NCBI GenBank assembly: GCA_002633025.1
Contig: NMRB01000950.1
Coordinates: forward strand, 104,799-168,798
DNA from: Notospermus geniculatus
Lineage: Eukaryota > Nemertea > Pilidiophora > Heteronemertea > Lineidae
Length of the DNA stretch: 64,000 nt
Reading direction: 5' to 3'
Part shown: positions 49,043 to 59,651 of the stretch, piece by piece
How positions within the stretch are numbered: position 1 is the stretch's first letter
Layout: each line of letters opens with the position of its first letter
Notes under the pieces: generated by a model
The model's input: only the letters and a program-made list of their open reading frames with translations
Databases searched by the model: none
Told to the model about the DNA's origin: nothing
Made by a program: the position numbers and the translations under genes

Positions 49043-52000
49043 CTGTATTTGTAGCCGAGCCGCACGTGGCTCCAGGACTCATGAGTGATCGGTTGAGTGG
49101 GATAGAAGTATTAAAACATTCTGGTAACGGGACAATGAAGAAGTCGCTCTCAGTCTCATCTGATTCCTCCGCCCCTGAACTGATGGACTCAATGTCGACT
49201 TCAAATTCTGTAAACAAAGTGAGAAATTCGTCGTCAAACTGCTATTTTCTGGTACATGTGATCTCCAGAGTCCATCTCCACAAGTCTTTGGACGTCAATA
49301 AAGACATCATGTGACAACAGTGAGATCTTCTTCTAGACTTTCTTTCATTTCTCCTGAGAAATACCAGAAGAAATGGTCTGAACTCATCTGCCCCCAGGTT
49401 GGAGCAGACGGTATCTTTGCTGGTGAAGTTTTCTCAAAGCCTTGGAAATGAATTGGAAGAAAATTTGAAGAAACATTCTTCAGATGGTTCACAGGAACAA
49501 CTTTTCTTCAAATATTTTTCAATCAATACCACAGGGTAGGAGAAAACTTTAGCACCCACCTCCTTGTCCGGGTTTCAAACCGAGGGCAGCCATCCTCTCT
49601 TGAACAAGAGCTGACATCCGGTCAAAGTCATTCTCCACCACTGGGGATTCAGTCACCAACTCAACACTACTAGAACTTGACAGGTGGCAGGCTGCTGCGA
49701 GGTCAATCTCCGCAACTGGAGATTTGGGAGGAGTCATATCTGAAACGGACAACAAAAACATATCACATGAGAATCTCAGCAGACCATAAACTTTGATAGC
49801 CTAATGGTTATCACATCAACACAGCAAACGGCAGGTCCCGGGTTCGATTCCAGCCCGGGCCATATGGGAATAAATCATCCCTGGCTCTTCACGTCCGTCG
49901 CATGGGACAGAAGCCATGGTGCCTTGAACCTTATGCCTTTGCGAGGTCAAGTAAAAGACCCCATCCAAGTGAGGAGCATCAGGAGCCTCGATAGCCTTGT
50001 GGTTATCACGTCCGCCTAGCAAGCGGCAGGTCCCGGGTTCGAATCCAGCTCAGGCCATATGGGATTTCATCCCCGGCTCTTCATGTCCGTCGCATGGGAC
50101 AGTAAGCCGTGGTGCCTTGTACCTTGTGCCTTTGCAAGGGCAAGTAAAAGATCCCATCCAAGTGAGGAACATGAGTAGCTTGTGATGGCCTCTTCCGTAC
50201 TACCAGGGCCAATTATGCAATGGCTTCAGCCCTGACGGAAAAAATTGAGATAGAAATACTCACCGAGTGGTGTGTTGTTGGGGGTTGCGGTCTGTGAAAC
50301 GCGTGGTATCTTTTTGCCCTTCTCTTCCGTGATTTCCAGCAACTCGAAGGAGAGCAACTCTTTACAGGGAGACAGAAGCTGTCTCTCAGGGTTACAGATG
50401 GTCGTCTCACCACTCTCAGCGTTCGTTACGATTTGATCTGCAGTGGAACTTGCAGAATCAGCAGTCCCTCCCTGCTCCTGAAACGTGGAGATAAGTTACT
50501 TAGTTTACTTTTGTTTCGTTTTGTTTAAATGGCTTCAAACCCCAAGTTTTGCCGGAGGTATGGAGTTCACGACAGGTCACTCTCCACCTGTATGGGGTCT
50601 TTTAAGGGCACCGCACACGAGCGACAAAATCTAGGCGACCGCCTAAGAGACTGGTGGCGCGACTAGTCATCAGCCAATCAGAAGCGCCAAATCTTGTCGC
50701 TTTGGCGGTCGGAAGCCAAGTCGGCCGACAAATCGGTCAAAATTGTCGCTCGTGTGCGGTGCCCTTTATTTACTTGCCCTGGCATAGACACCCAGGTACT
50801 AGGGACCATGTCTCTTAGTCTCATCCAACAGACCCTAATTGGTTACTTGTACATGTATAAGGAACGGTGCACACAAGCCAAGAGGACTCACCTCGTTCCT
50901 GGCTTTGTCTCCATGGCCTTGTGTCTCAGTCGTATTCTAGAATAATGAAGAAAAGTGCAAACATTTTGACATAAAATGAGCAAAGGACATGCACTTCTGT
51001 GACACATTCTATGGTAAAGGACTTCTAGGATGTGGTATAGTACAGGGTGTCATCGTCAACACCATCTTCAGTGAGGACCCCCTGTATTTAGCCTTTCTTG
51101 ACACAAAAACGGACAAATTTTGAGAAGCTTAACCACTAGTAAATATACGAAATGACACTTACAGAGCTGGTATCTCCGCGATCTTCACACGAAACAATCT
51201 CAAGAGCAGGAGCAGTCGCTGAGACTGGTTCTAAAACCTTCCGTTTCTCCACAACAATGCTACACCATACGCGATGTCCAAATGAGTAATTTCTGTGCTG
51301 TAGCCTCCAGTGGTTCTGGTACATGCCTGGCTCTTCAGGAGCCACCAACTCGATGACAAGGACTCCCTCCTCTTGGGGCTGGAGATGGGGTACCCCATTC
51401 TGTGGTGACTTTGGGGGTAGGTTTCCCCAGAGGAAACATAACTGAAGAAGACAATGAAACAAGTTATTAGCTACGTTGGTGTAGTCATTCGGGTCTCCGA
51501 CTAGCGGTCAGAGGGTCCCGGGTTTGAATCCCACTATGGCGTGAGACTTTGGGCAAGTCTCTTTGCCTCACTGGCCTCTCTCCACCACCCACATGTGTAA
51601 ATTGGTACCAGTCGGAATTGCTCACATTGTAGTGCTGAACGAGCAGCTCATCTGAGGCATATATACAAGTTGTGAAATACTGAGGGTCTGTCGGATGGGA
51701 CTAAAAGCTGTGGTCCCTTGTACCTGAGTGTCTATGCGATGCCAGGGCAAGTAAAAAACCCCACGCAGGTGGACTGTAGCCTGTCATGACTCCATACCTC
51801 CGGCAAAAACCCAAGAGGGTTATGACGCCGTGGAATGATGATGATGATGATGATAACCTACCTTAGTTCCCTCATCCCATGCCATATTTCCTGTATTCCT
51901 CATCAGCCACTTCTTGGTGAACTTGGTACCAGGGGGCATCTTGGTGCCATCAGTAATTGTCTCATCTTTGATGAAGAAGGCATCGCAGCGACTGTAAAAA

Positions 52001-55000
52001 GACATTCATCAAGTTAACTCATCTGCACCCAAGTTTAAGCAGACGGTATTTTCTGCTGTAGTTTTCTGAAAACCTTGGACATAATTGGAAAGAATTTGAA
52101 GAAACTTTCTTCAGATGGTTGATAGGAACAAACTTTCTTCAAATATTTTTCAATCAGTACCACAGGATGTGAGAAAACTTCGATGAAAGATGCCGTCTGC
52201 TGGACTCTGGGAGCAGACGAGTTAAGGACAATAATCAAATCTATGGAAGGACAGGCTTTTGTTATTTCAATCCAGTTACTCAATTTAGAACAAGGACCAC
52301 ACATTGCCACATCCTTCAACAGCAGGGATTTTTACCTCGCTCCTCTTCATCCACTCACACATGGGTGTATGAAGAGGAACGAGATCAAAACCGTGCAGTT
52401 GGAGAATGCATTGTCAAAACAGAGAATGAGGTTCTCTTACTCTTTGAGTCTGTATTTAGGAAGGTCAAGCCTTTCTTTCTTGTGTGGGACATCTCGTTGA
52501 TGTTCGTGACGACGTTTGAGTTTTTCTTCTTTCCTTTTAAGTTTTTCTTCTTGCTTTTCTTCACGACGTTTGCCACGTTCAGCAAGACGAGCTTCACGTT
52601 CCTGCATCCTAGAAAAAGATAACACTTCATCAGTACTCGAAGCAAAAGCGCAATAAACAAGACAGGTTTATCGGATACAAAATTTTGACTTTGCAGCAAG
52701 ATTAGGAGCCAACGCTATTTACTAACATCAGTGGCTGAAGCCCAAAAGAACTTAAAACTCATCTGCTCCATGGTTTGAGCAGACGGAATCTTCTGTTGAC
52801 GTTTTCTAAAAGCCTCAGACATGAAATGGAAAAAATTTGAAGAAAGATTCTTCAGATGGTTTACAGGAACAATCTTTCTTCAAATAATTTTCAATCAACA
52901 CGATAGGATGTGAGAAAACTCTGAACCCCCCTCCTACCTCTCCAACATCTTTGCCTCTTTAATCTTCTCATCCACCTCCTCTGCTGGGCTGTACAATGAT
53001 TTCCTGAGCAGTGGAAACATGCGGCCCTTCTTACGTCCCGCTGTGAGTGCTGGGCGCTTTATCTTTATGAATACATGGTCTGGTTCGTGGATGCCTTCAA
53101 TCGACTCACACTGCTCGCAGAGATCGTAGTCTTCACAATTACTGCAGAGAAAAACAAACTCATGATCTTCGCACGAAAAAACTCAAGAGCAGGAGCAGTT
53201 GCTGAAACTGGTTCCAAAACCTTCAATTTCTCCACAATAGACGATTCTCGAATTAGCAGATCTGCACACTTCTGCCGAAATCGCAACCACAACCTCAATC
53301 TGAAACCGGGTGACGTGACGCATTCCATGATTCAGATGGTCGACTCTGATGCAACGTTGTCGAAGTCACTGTCATGGGGTTGTCTGCATCATGTCATTCA
53401 GCTTCAGATCAAGGTTGTGGTTGAGATTTTACCTGCCCTTGCAAAGGCACAAGGTACAAGGCACCACGGCTTACTGTCCCATGCGATGGACTGAAGAGCC
53501 AGATGTGACTAACACGTAGATGACTACTTACCCACATTTGTAACGATTGCCCACAATAGTCTGCTCACAACAGTCACAGATGATGCCGGAATGGCAGTAG
53601 ATGGCTGGAAATAGAACAAAGTCATACAACTATTAAGATAATTCAAATCAATAGACCATAACTACTTCACCATTTTTCATTCATTTTCACTGGCTAAAAG
53701 TATCTGGCGAAAATCCAAGTGACTCATGTCATGTGCTCTATCATTTACGGTCCACTGCGACAAAACAGATGACAAACTTTAACTCATCTGCCCCAGGTTT
53801 GAGCAGACGACATCTTCTGTCAAAGTTTTCTAAAAGCCTCAGAAAAGAATTGGAAAAAATTTGAAGAAAAAAATTCTTCAGATGGTTTACAGGAACAACT
53901 TTTCTTTGAATATTTTTCAATCAATACCATAGGATGTGAGAAAACTTTGACAGAAGATGTCGTCTGCTGGACTCTGGAGAGTAGATGACAAAACAGAAGT
54001 TCCAAGCCAATGGCAATTGATCTTACCTTCACCATCAGTACTAGACTCTTGTAGGACAGCAGGTTTCCCAGATGTACCCTTCACTGAATGGATCACAGCT
54101 CCATCCAAACCTCGTAGAATCTGTCGAACCGTCTTCCTGGCAACTTGGTCCGAAATTTCATTGGACACGTCTTCCTTGAACTGAAGAAAGAATTTGTGTT
54201 TTGAAAGGGCCACCAAAGGTTGAGTTTGTGATGAAAAGAGAGAAGAACATGTAAAGCTGAAGTGAAATATAACCAACATACATGTACCCTGTCACAATAA
54301 ATCGGGAAGTCGTCTCCGAATATTTCGCAAATTTTCGACCCCAATCAGGGTCTTCCTCAGGGGCTATGTAGAAGAGATCCCAGAGGTGAAGATATCTCTG
54401 GGATCTCTTCTACATAGCCCCTGAGGAAGACCCCGATTGGGGTCGAAAATTTGCAAAATATTCGGAGACGACTTTCCGATTTATTGTGTACTGGGTGTCG
54501 TTTTTGTGCTGTTTTTTGGATATCAACATACCCTGTCCATGTATTGCTGGAACCAAACAGGAGGAGGTGGGGCGGTGACATCACACATGGGTGACTGCTC
54601 CCCTGATTCTAAATCATACTGTGATGCACACTGCATCCTGGTTCCACAGGCCTTGACAATCTCGCCCCTCGTGTTGCCGACATCACAGGCAAGCTTGGCG
54701 TAGTAACCCTTCACGTCTTTCTCAGCGAGGATGGCTTCATTTTTGGAGGATAGTGAGTTACAAGCTTCATCCGTGTGCATTACTTCACCAGTTTCCTCAG
54801 TCTCAGTCTGGGCTGCTGAAAAGCTGTAATAATAAAGTTTTGAGATACATCAATGTAGCCCTAACATGGCCAAATCCTTAGTAAAGTCCAGCGCAGCCTT
54901 CGCGCGACCCAAAGGAATGCGGAAATGTAGGCTTACCACAAACCACAGGCTGACCACAAATCTTATTCAACACACGACTCTTGAATAACCGATTGGACAG

Positions 55001-57078
55001 CGTGATCAAATTATACTCCGCTCCACTTTTACACGAAAAACGAAAATTACAGGCAGCATATCTCTCATGAGTCCTTTACCAGTGTGTATACGCTGTAGAA
55101 TGGCCGTAGAATGTATGAATTGCGAATAGACTGTAATAGTGCCCAGTCATGTGCAGGCGATCGTCTTTGGTAATGTGGGGGTAGATGGCGTAATTAGGTA
55201 GCCGCAAGCTGTTGTCAGATTTCGTATTTCCGCATTTCATTGGGTCGCGCGAAGGTTGCGCTGGACTATACAAGTGTAGTATTGAATTTCTGTTGGGATG
55301 CGGAGGTCTACACTCAAATTATGTGCCCTCTTTCAAACTTCTGCTTTGAAGGGAGTGCCTTTTTTCAATCTCAAAGGGTCCCTCTTTATTCAGAAAAGTG
55401 CCCAGCCCTTCTTAAATTCTAGCTAGGGGTCGGAGGAAAGCTGCTTAAAACTCACTTCATTGCAGTTGTGGCACTCTCTTTGGTCTCCATCTTAGTTTCT
55501 GGGGCAGCCATCACACAATCAGTCTCAAACTTCATGCCATCAGCTGGTTCTGGATAACTCTCTGTTACACGAATATGAAGTGTGTTTCCATATTTTTTAG
55601 CAAGTTTCATAGCTTCTGCTAGTTCTTCCTGACTGTTGATCATAACAGCGTCATTTTCTTCATCGAAATATTGGATAATGACTGCGTCACATTGAAATGT
55701 CAACTTTATCTGGAAAGAGGAGCAATTTGAAAAACAGTTTTTATTTATAAGCCCCTACCCCACTTTTTATTTTATTCTTTCAACAAAGTCCAGCATAGAA
55801 AGTGTAATATTAATTAATAGGCCTAGGGCATCAGCCAAAGACGACCTAGCAGAGGCCTGTAAGCTTTCTTGTTACACAGGCCTTGACTTGAGCATCTTCA
55901 AGGGAGCGTTATGTCACGATGAAGCTTTGTTCGAATCTAATGTCTTTAGTGTACATGTAGGCCTAGGCACGTATCAAGATGACCTCCTCCGGTCATGCAT
56001 TGCAGCTTGGGTTTCGCAGTTCCTGAGTACCTTAAACTGGGGGTCCTACTAAACACCGTCAACAACCGTCAACTACCGTCAACAACCGTCAACAAGTCAA
56101 TATATCAATTATTTCTTATTCTTTAGCCATCAAATGCTACTAGGATGTATCCTACAGAGGTTTTGCATCAGATCATGCAATAATTTGTTGAAAAATTGTG
56201 ATTTTATGCAGCAAAATCGCCCAACAAAGCTCACTAGCGAAACACCGTCAACAAACCCAGCGGCCATATGTATTGTATTGTATTGTATTGTATCACAGGC
56301 AGGAGCGTGGATCCATATNNNNNNNNNNNNNNNNNNNNNNNNNNNNNNNNNNNNNNNNNNNNNNNNNNNNNNNNNNNNNNNNNNNNNNNNNNNNNNNNNN
56401 NNNNNNNNNNNNNNNNNNNNNNNNNNNNNNNNNNNNNNNNNNNNNNNNNNNNNNNNNNNNNNNNNNNNNNNNNNNNNNNNNNNNNNNNNNNNNNNNNNNN
56501 NNNNNNNNNNNNNNNNNNNNNNNNNNNNNNNNNNNNNNNNNNNNNNNNNNNNNNNNNNNNNNNNNNNNNNNNNNNNNNNNNNNNNNNNNAGACGGAACGA
56601 GTTTAGAATCCCCAATCAGAGCCCAAAAAACAGTCGTCAATCGACGGAATAAGCCACATTGTACAACAGGATTTCCATTGTGTGGCATGGAGTAACGTCA
56701 CTTCCGACCGGGGATGGTGGGATTCTACATGTTCTAACGGTAGGCCTAGGTCATGAGGTAGGCCTACCGGTAACGTTACATGGCGGTAGGCTACGGTGGA
56801 AGCCTAATTCGGTGAACTTTCACTTTGGACAAAATATCAGGCTGAGGCTGCCCAGACAAGAAAGCAGGGCCTATTGGAAGGGGGTTAAGGGCATTGGCCA
56901 GGGCTAAGATGTCTGAAATAACGAAGGGGTGGGCAGGGGTTCTTACCAGGAGACTGAAATCTGGCCAGGTGACGTCATTTGGAATACACAAAACACTGGT
57001 GCTGGATGTTGTTGTGGTTTGGGAACCTGTCAACATTCTCCCCCAGAAATCTACATTTACGGCCACGTTTTCCCCCAT
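49043..57078 (-). CDS. NBR1: NBR1 tandem copy B, lacking the last three exons
   Basis: Second NBR1 copy, nearly identical to copy A. Thirteen exons: 56947-57078, 55456-55709, 54532-54823, 54027-54180, 53532-53604, 52938-53141, 52441-52608, 51862-51991, 51163-51441, 50892-50936, 50264-50477, 49560-49739, 49043-49207. PB1, ZZ, coiled coil, FW domain and LIR (DFFIVPLPECFNTS) are intact. Length differences from copy A are in frame (exon 4 shorter by 6 nt, exon 13 longer by 3), arguing against decay. The acidic, amphipathic-helix and UBA exons are missing: similarity to copy A stops near 48716, in the intron after the LIR exon. The exon 13 donor is GTATGC rather than GTAAGC. Intron 1 contains the 271-base N run. 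It is either a 3'-truncated duplicate, possibly splicing on into copy A, or a misplaced second haplotype. Confidence 0.85.
49379..49554. mobile_element. MITE family M1 copy abutting the NBR1-B exon 12 donor
   Basis: Counterpart of 39887-40060, truncated at the same place; exon 12 of copy B starts at 49560. Confidence 0.8.
49790..50250 (+). mobile_element. Two SINE S1 copies in tandem
   Basis: The first head starts near TTGATAGCCTAATGGTTATC and its body stops near 49980; a second complete head (CTCGATAGCCTTGTGGTTATC-like) and body follow. Copy A has only one SINE here (40300-40592). Confidence 0.75.
50604..50765. mobile_element. MITE inside SINE S3, copy B equivalent of 40949-41109
   Basis: AGGGCACCGCACACGAGCGA to TCGCTCGTGTGCGGTGCCCT, with TTTA on both sides. 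Confidence 0.8.
52015..52222. mobile_element. MITE family M1 copy
   Basis: Counterpart of 42351-42560. Confidence 0.8.
52755..52920. mobile_element. MITE family M1 copy
   Basis: Counterpart of 43120-43291, with the same truncated right end. Confidence 0.75.
53778..53990. mobile_element. MITE family M1 copy
   Basis: Counterpart of 44158-44363. Confidence 0.8.
54305..54478. mobile_element. Hairpin element family H
   Basis: Longer than its copy A counterpart: both arms keep the GACCCC/GGGGTC stem, and CCTGAGGAAGACCCCGATTG recurs. Confidence 0.75.
56055..56095 (+). repeat. Short tandem repeat of CCGTCAACA units
   Basis: ACCGTCAACAACCGTCAAC-type units repeat about four times in NBR1-B intron 1, before the N run. 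Confidence 0.8.
56319..56589. other. Assembly gap of 271 N in NBR1-B intron 1
   Basis: Run of undetermined bases. Open frames crossing it are meaningless. Confidence 0.99.
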
Positions 57079-59255
57079 GATTGACCTTCCAAAGTATCTA
57101 CAGAATACAAATTTCCCAACAATGGGTCGACGCAGAATTTCGAAATCAGATGACCAGAGACAAAGCGTTTATTGTACAATATTCTGCAACGTATGAGGAA
57201 ATTTTGCAATGTTTTGGTTTTGAGCCAACTTACTACCCGTGACTGTGTCTATCCGCAAGACAGTGCAACATTCTTTGAATTCATTTTTCTAATAAACTAG
57301 AATATATTTGCATTTGTGCATTAATCATGCCGACAATTGTAAACTTGAAGTTAAGTTTACTCTTTGCATAGCCCCTTATAATGATGTAATCAAAAAATAT
57401 CGTTTTCCCAGTGCGCAACAATATCATAAAGTAGTTCACTGGGGCTAAATATAGACAATTTTGTGACGTCATGAACAGGTGCCCTTTAATCATTGTCTGG
57501 TTCCACTGACCTCCTCCAGATGACGCTTTTTAATCCCCAACACAGAGGAAAAGATGGTTTCACCTTTCAAAAAAATCATAGACTACAACAAGATATATTT
57601 TGAATAACAATATAAATTTCGTACGAATTGTCTATTTTCGCTTGTCTAGAATGAACGGCTGGACTAATTTGCATATCAGAATGAGAAATCATTAAAATCA
57701 GTGATAACCCAAATCTCATGACGTAATATTCAATTTGCATAGCATAATGAAAAATCACGGAATCTATTAGTTTCTCAAGGTAACTCTATTTATAGACGGG
57801 GAATGCCCTGGGAATTCCTCATTTTTTATGACATTTAGAGCATAGTTTCCGCACCAGCTGTTGTCAACCATCCTACATAATACTGCTGAAAAGACGACGG
57901 GAAAACTTTCAGGAGGTACATTTCACTTCGACATTTAGCATGAACAGGGGTGATGCACTGATAAAATGGGTGGTCAAATTTCCAAGAGGGCCTTTTTGTT
58001 TTTGTTTCATCCCCTACCCTCCAAACGCTTCGCAAATTAATTACGGTATTTTTAAAGTGGGAATTCCCCGGCAGAGAGCCGTTTCCATTTTGGCGCTCTC
58101 TCTTCTTTGTGCTCCTTTCGCGATATAATTGAATACAACCTTCATATAATTTGAGGAAAGGGAGAGGCAGGCGAGTATACTTTCTGCGAGTTGAATGATC
58201 ATATTTCAATTTATTTCTGCTTACTGTCGAATAAGTTTTTTCTTTGTATATTTTAAAATGTCCCAGGCTCGACTCCACTTTCGTTTTCATAATCATCGTC
58301 ATTGTCATCATTTCTTGCGTTTGAATCGGGGGCGAAGATTTGCTGTCGGACGAAAAGTTGGCTTTTTATTAATCAAGATCGCAGCCTTACAATTTCGCAT
58401 TTTTTATCTTTATCTATCTATATCATACCAGACCCCACTTATCCCGGGCAATTATCATGACGAAATTCTATTTTTAGCAGAGACTGGGAATTCCAACAGC
58501 AGTTTTCCATTCAATAATGCCGCGTTTCATTTCCTGGATTGAATCTCAATAGATATAATTTTTTCAGTTCACGAGAAAATAAGGCACGGAGGAAACAGGG
58601 ATCTTCATTCCAGGGCAGGTAAGGTTATACTTACCCAACTGGTTCATACGGGGACTGACATGACTGAGCTCTATTACTGGTACCCTGATTAGACCTACCG
58701 CCGCGCACCGGACTTGTCGGGCTATCTCCTGCGGGATCTCCTAGCATTTGACTGGCAGAGTCTTACTTTCATTTCAACCATCTCCCTCTGATCACCGCCA
58801 AAGGTAACCCGCGGATCCTTTTAGCCCGGTGGTGTTGATTTTGGAAGAAACGGGAAACGACGGACGGTTTCTCCTCGTTTTTTTTGCGTACCTTGGCGCC
58901 GGCGTGGTCTCGCCCAGTTTCCCGCGCGCGCCAAACCCCGCCGAGCCTGCTGTAGGCCCCTAACACGAAACTTCTTATTTCAGCGACTGTGTGTCTTCCT
59001 TTCACTCCAAATCGAGATGGTTTTTCTCAATTCTTTTCGATGGGAAGTCNTTGGCGTTTTCATCTGCCAGTGTTTCAGTACCTCAGTGTTTCTCCTTATT
59101 GTTTGGGAAATGCTGGCAGATAGATCGACGTATATAGCCTACATTTCTCTGCGTGTTCCCAACTGTCAAGTCGCAGCTTACTTAGTTTTTCATTAGACAA
59201 TAGTAGGGAAACACTCAAAATTGGGGAACATTAAAAAATGTTACACCAGTACATT

Positions 59256-59424
59256 CAGGGCCGTATTCAGTAGCTTTTTGGTCCGGGGGGAGGGGCAAAA
59301 GCCTCTCTTGGGGGGCAGAAGACGTTTTTTGCCCAAACTCCGCATGAAAATCACGTTTTTTGGTTGGCTCTTGGGGGGAGGCCGGCAAGTGCCCCCCGCA
59401 TCCCCCCTGCTAAATACGGCCCTG
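59256..59424. mobile_element. MITE family M9, target duplication ACATT
   Basis: CAGGGCCGTATTCAGTAGC to GCTAAATACGGCCCTG, flanked on both sides by ACATT; G-rich and C-rich interior. Confidence 0.85.
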
Positions 59425-59472
59425 ACATTACTCCTTTGATTTGAGAGCTGTCTGCTGATGCTTTTGCACTCC

Positions 59473-59630
59473 TGTTGCAGGAGCAGTCGCCACGCTTAGG
59501 CTATTGCCAATAGATGGCAGCAAAGTTCCAGCGCACCAATACAAAAGAAAATTCTCCTGCTTGGTGCTCAATCAACCATGAATGAATCTGCTATTGAACT
59601 GGGCTGTAGTGACACCTATTGGTCAATGAC
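59473..59630. mobile_element. MITE family M2 copy upstream of the membrane-protein gene
   Basis: Shares GATGGCAGCAAAGTTCCAGC and GTAGTGACACCTATTGGTCA with the other M2 copies; ends about 20 bp before the proposed start codon. Confidence 0.7.
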
Positions 59631-59651
59631 GGAACACTACTATAACTTGTT

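Larger units (their letters stand above)
39250..57652. repeat. Direct tandem duplication of about 9 kb carrying NBR1
   Basis: Segment 39250-48425 repeats as 48716-57652 in the same orientation, introns and intronic MITEs included. The left edge of both copies coincides with the start of an AAAGTTAAAG SINE (39250 and 48716). On the right, copy A loses similarity near 48425 while copy B continues. About 290 bp of unrelated sequence (48426-48715) separates the units and contains no N. Differences include small indels and two MITEs present only in copy A (46325-47146). Confidence 0.85.
57079..59651. other. Intergenic region between NBR1 copy B and the membrane-protein gene (divergent 5' ends)
   Basis: The minus-strand NBR1-B and the plus-strand receptor-like gene diverge from here, so promoters for both are expected. 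57570-57960 resembles 32580-32950. 58700-59000 is relatively GC-rich with many CpG. Short frames at 57835-58311 and 58769-59005 (minus) match nothing I know. Confidence 0.5.

Noticed and set aside
56130-56695. Several frames crossing the N run
   Set aside because: Mostly undetermined bases; no usable coding information.
57835-58311. Minus-strand frame of 158 codons
   Set aside because: No recognisable domain, low-complexity start (repeated MT), and no splice context; it lies in intergenic sequence related to 32580-32950.
58625-58640. ATACTTACCC resembling the 5' end of U1 snRNA
   Set aside because: Only about nine bases match; the following sequence has no Sm site or U1 stem-loops.
58769-59005. 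Minus-strand frame of 78 codons in GC-rich sequence
   Set aside because: Basic, no family match; could be a first exon of something, but nothing supports it.
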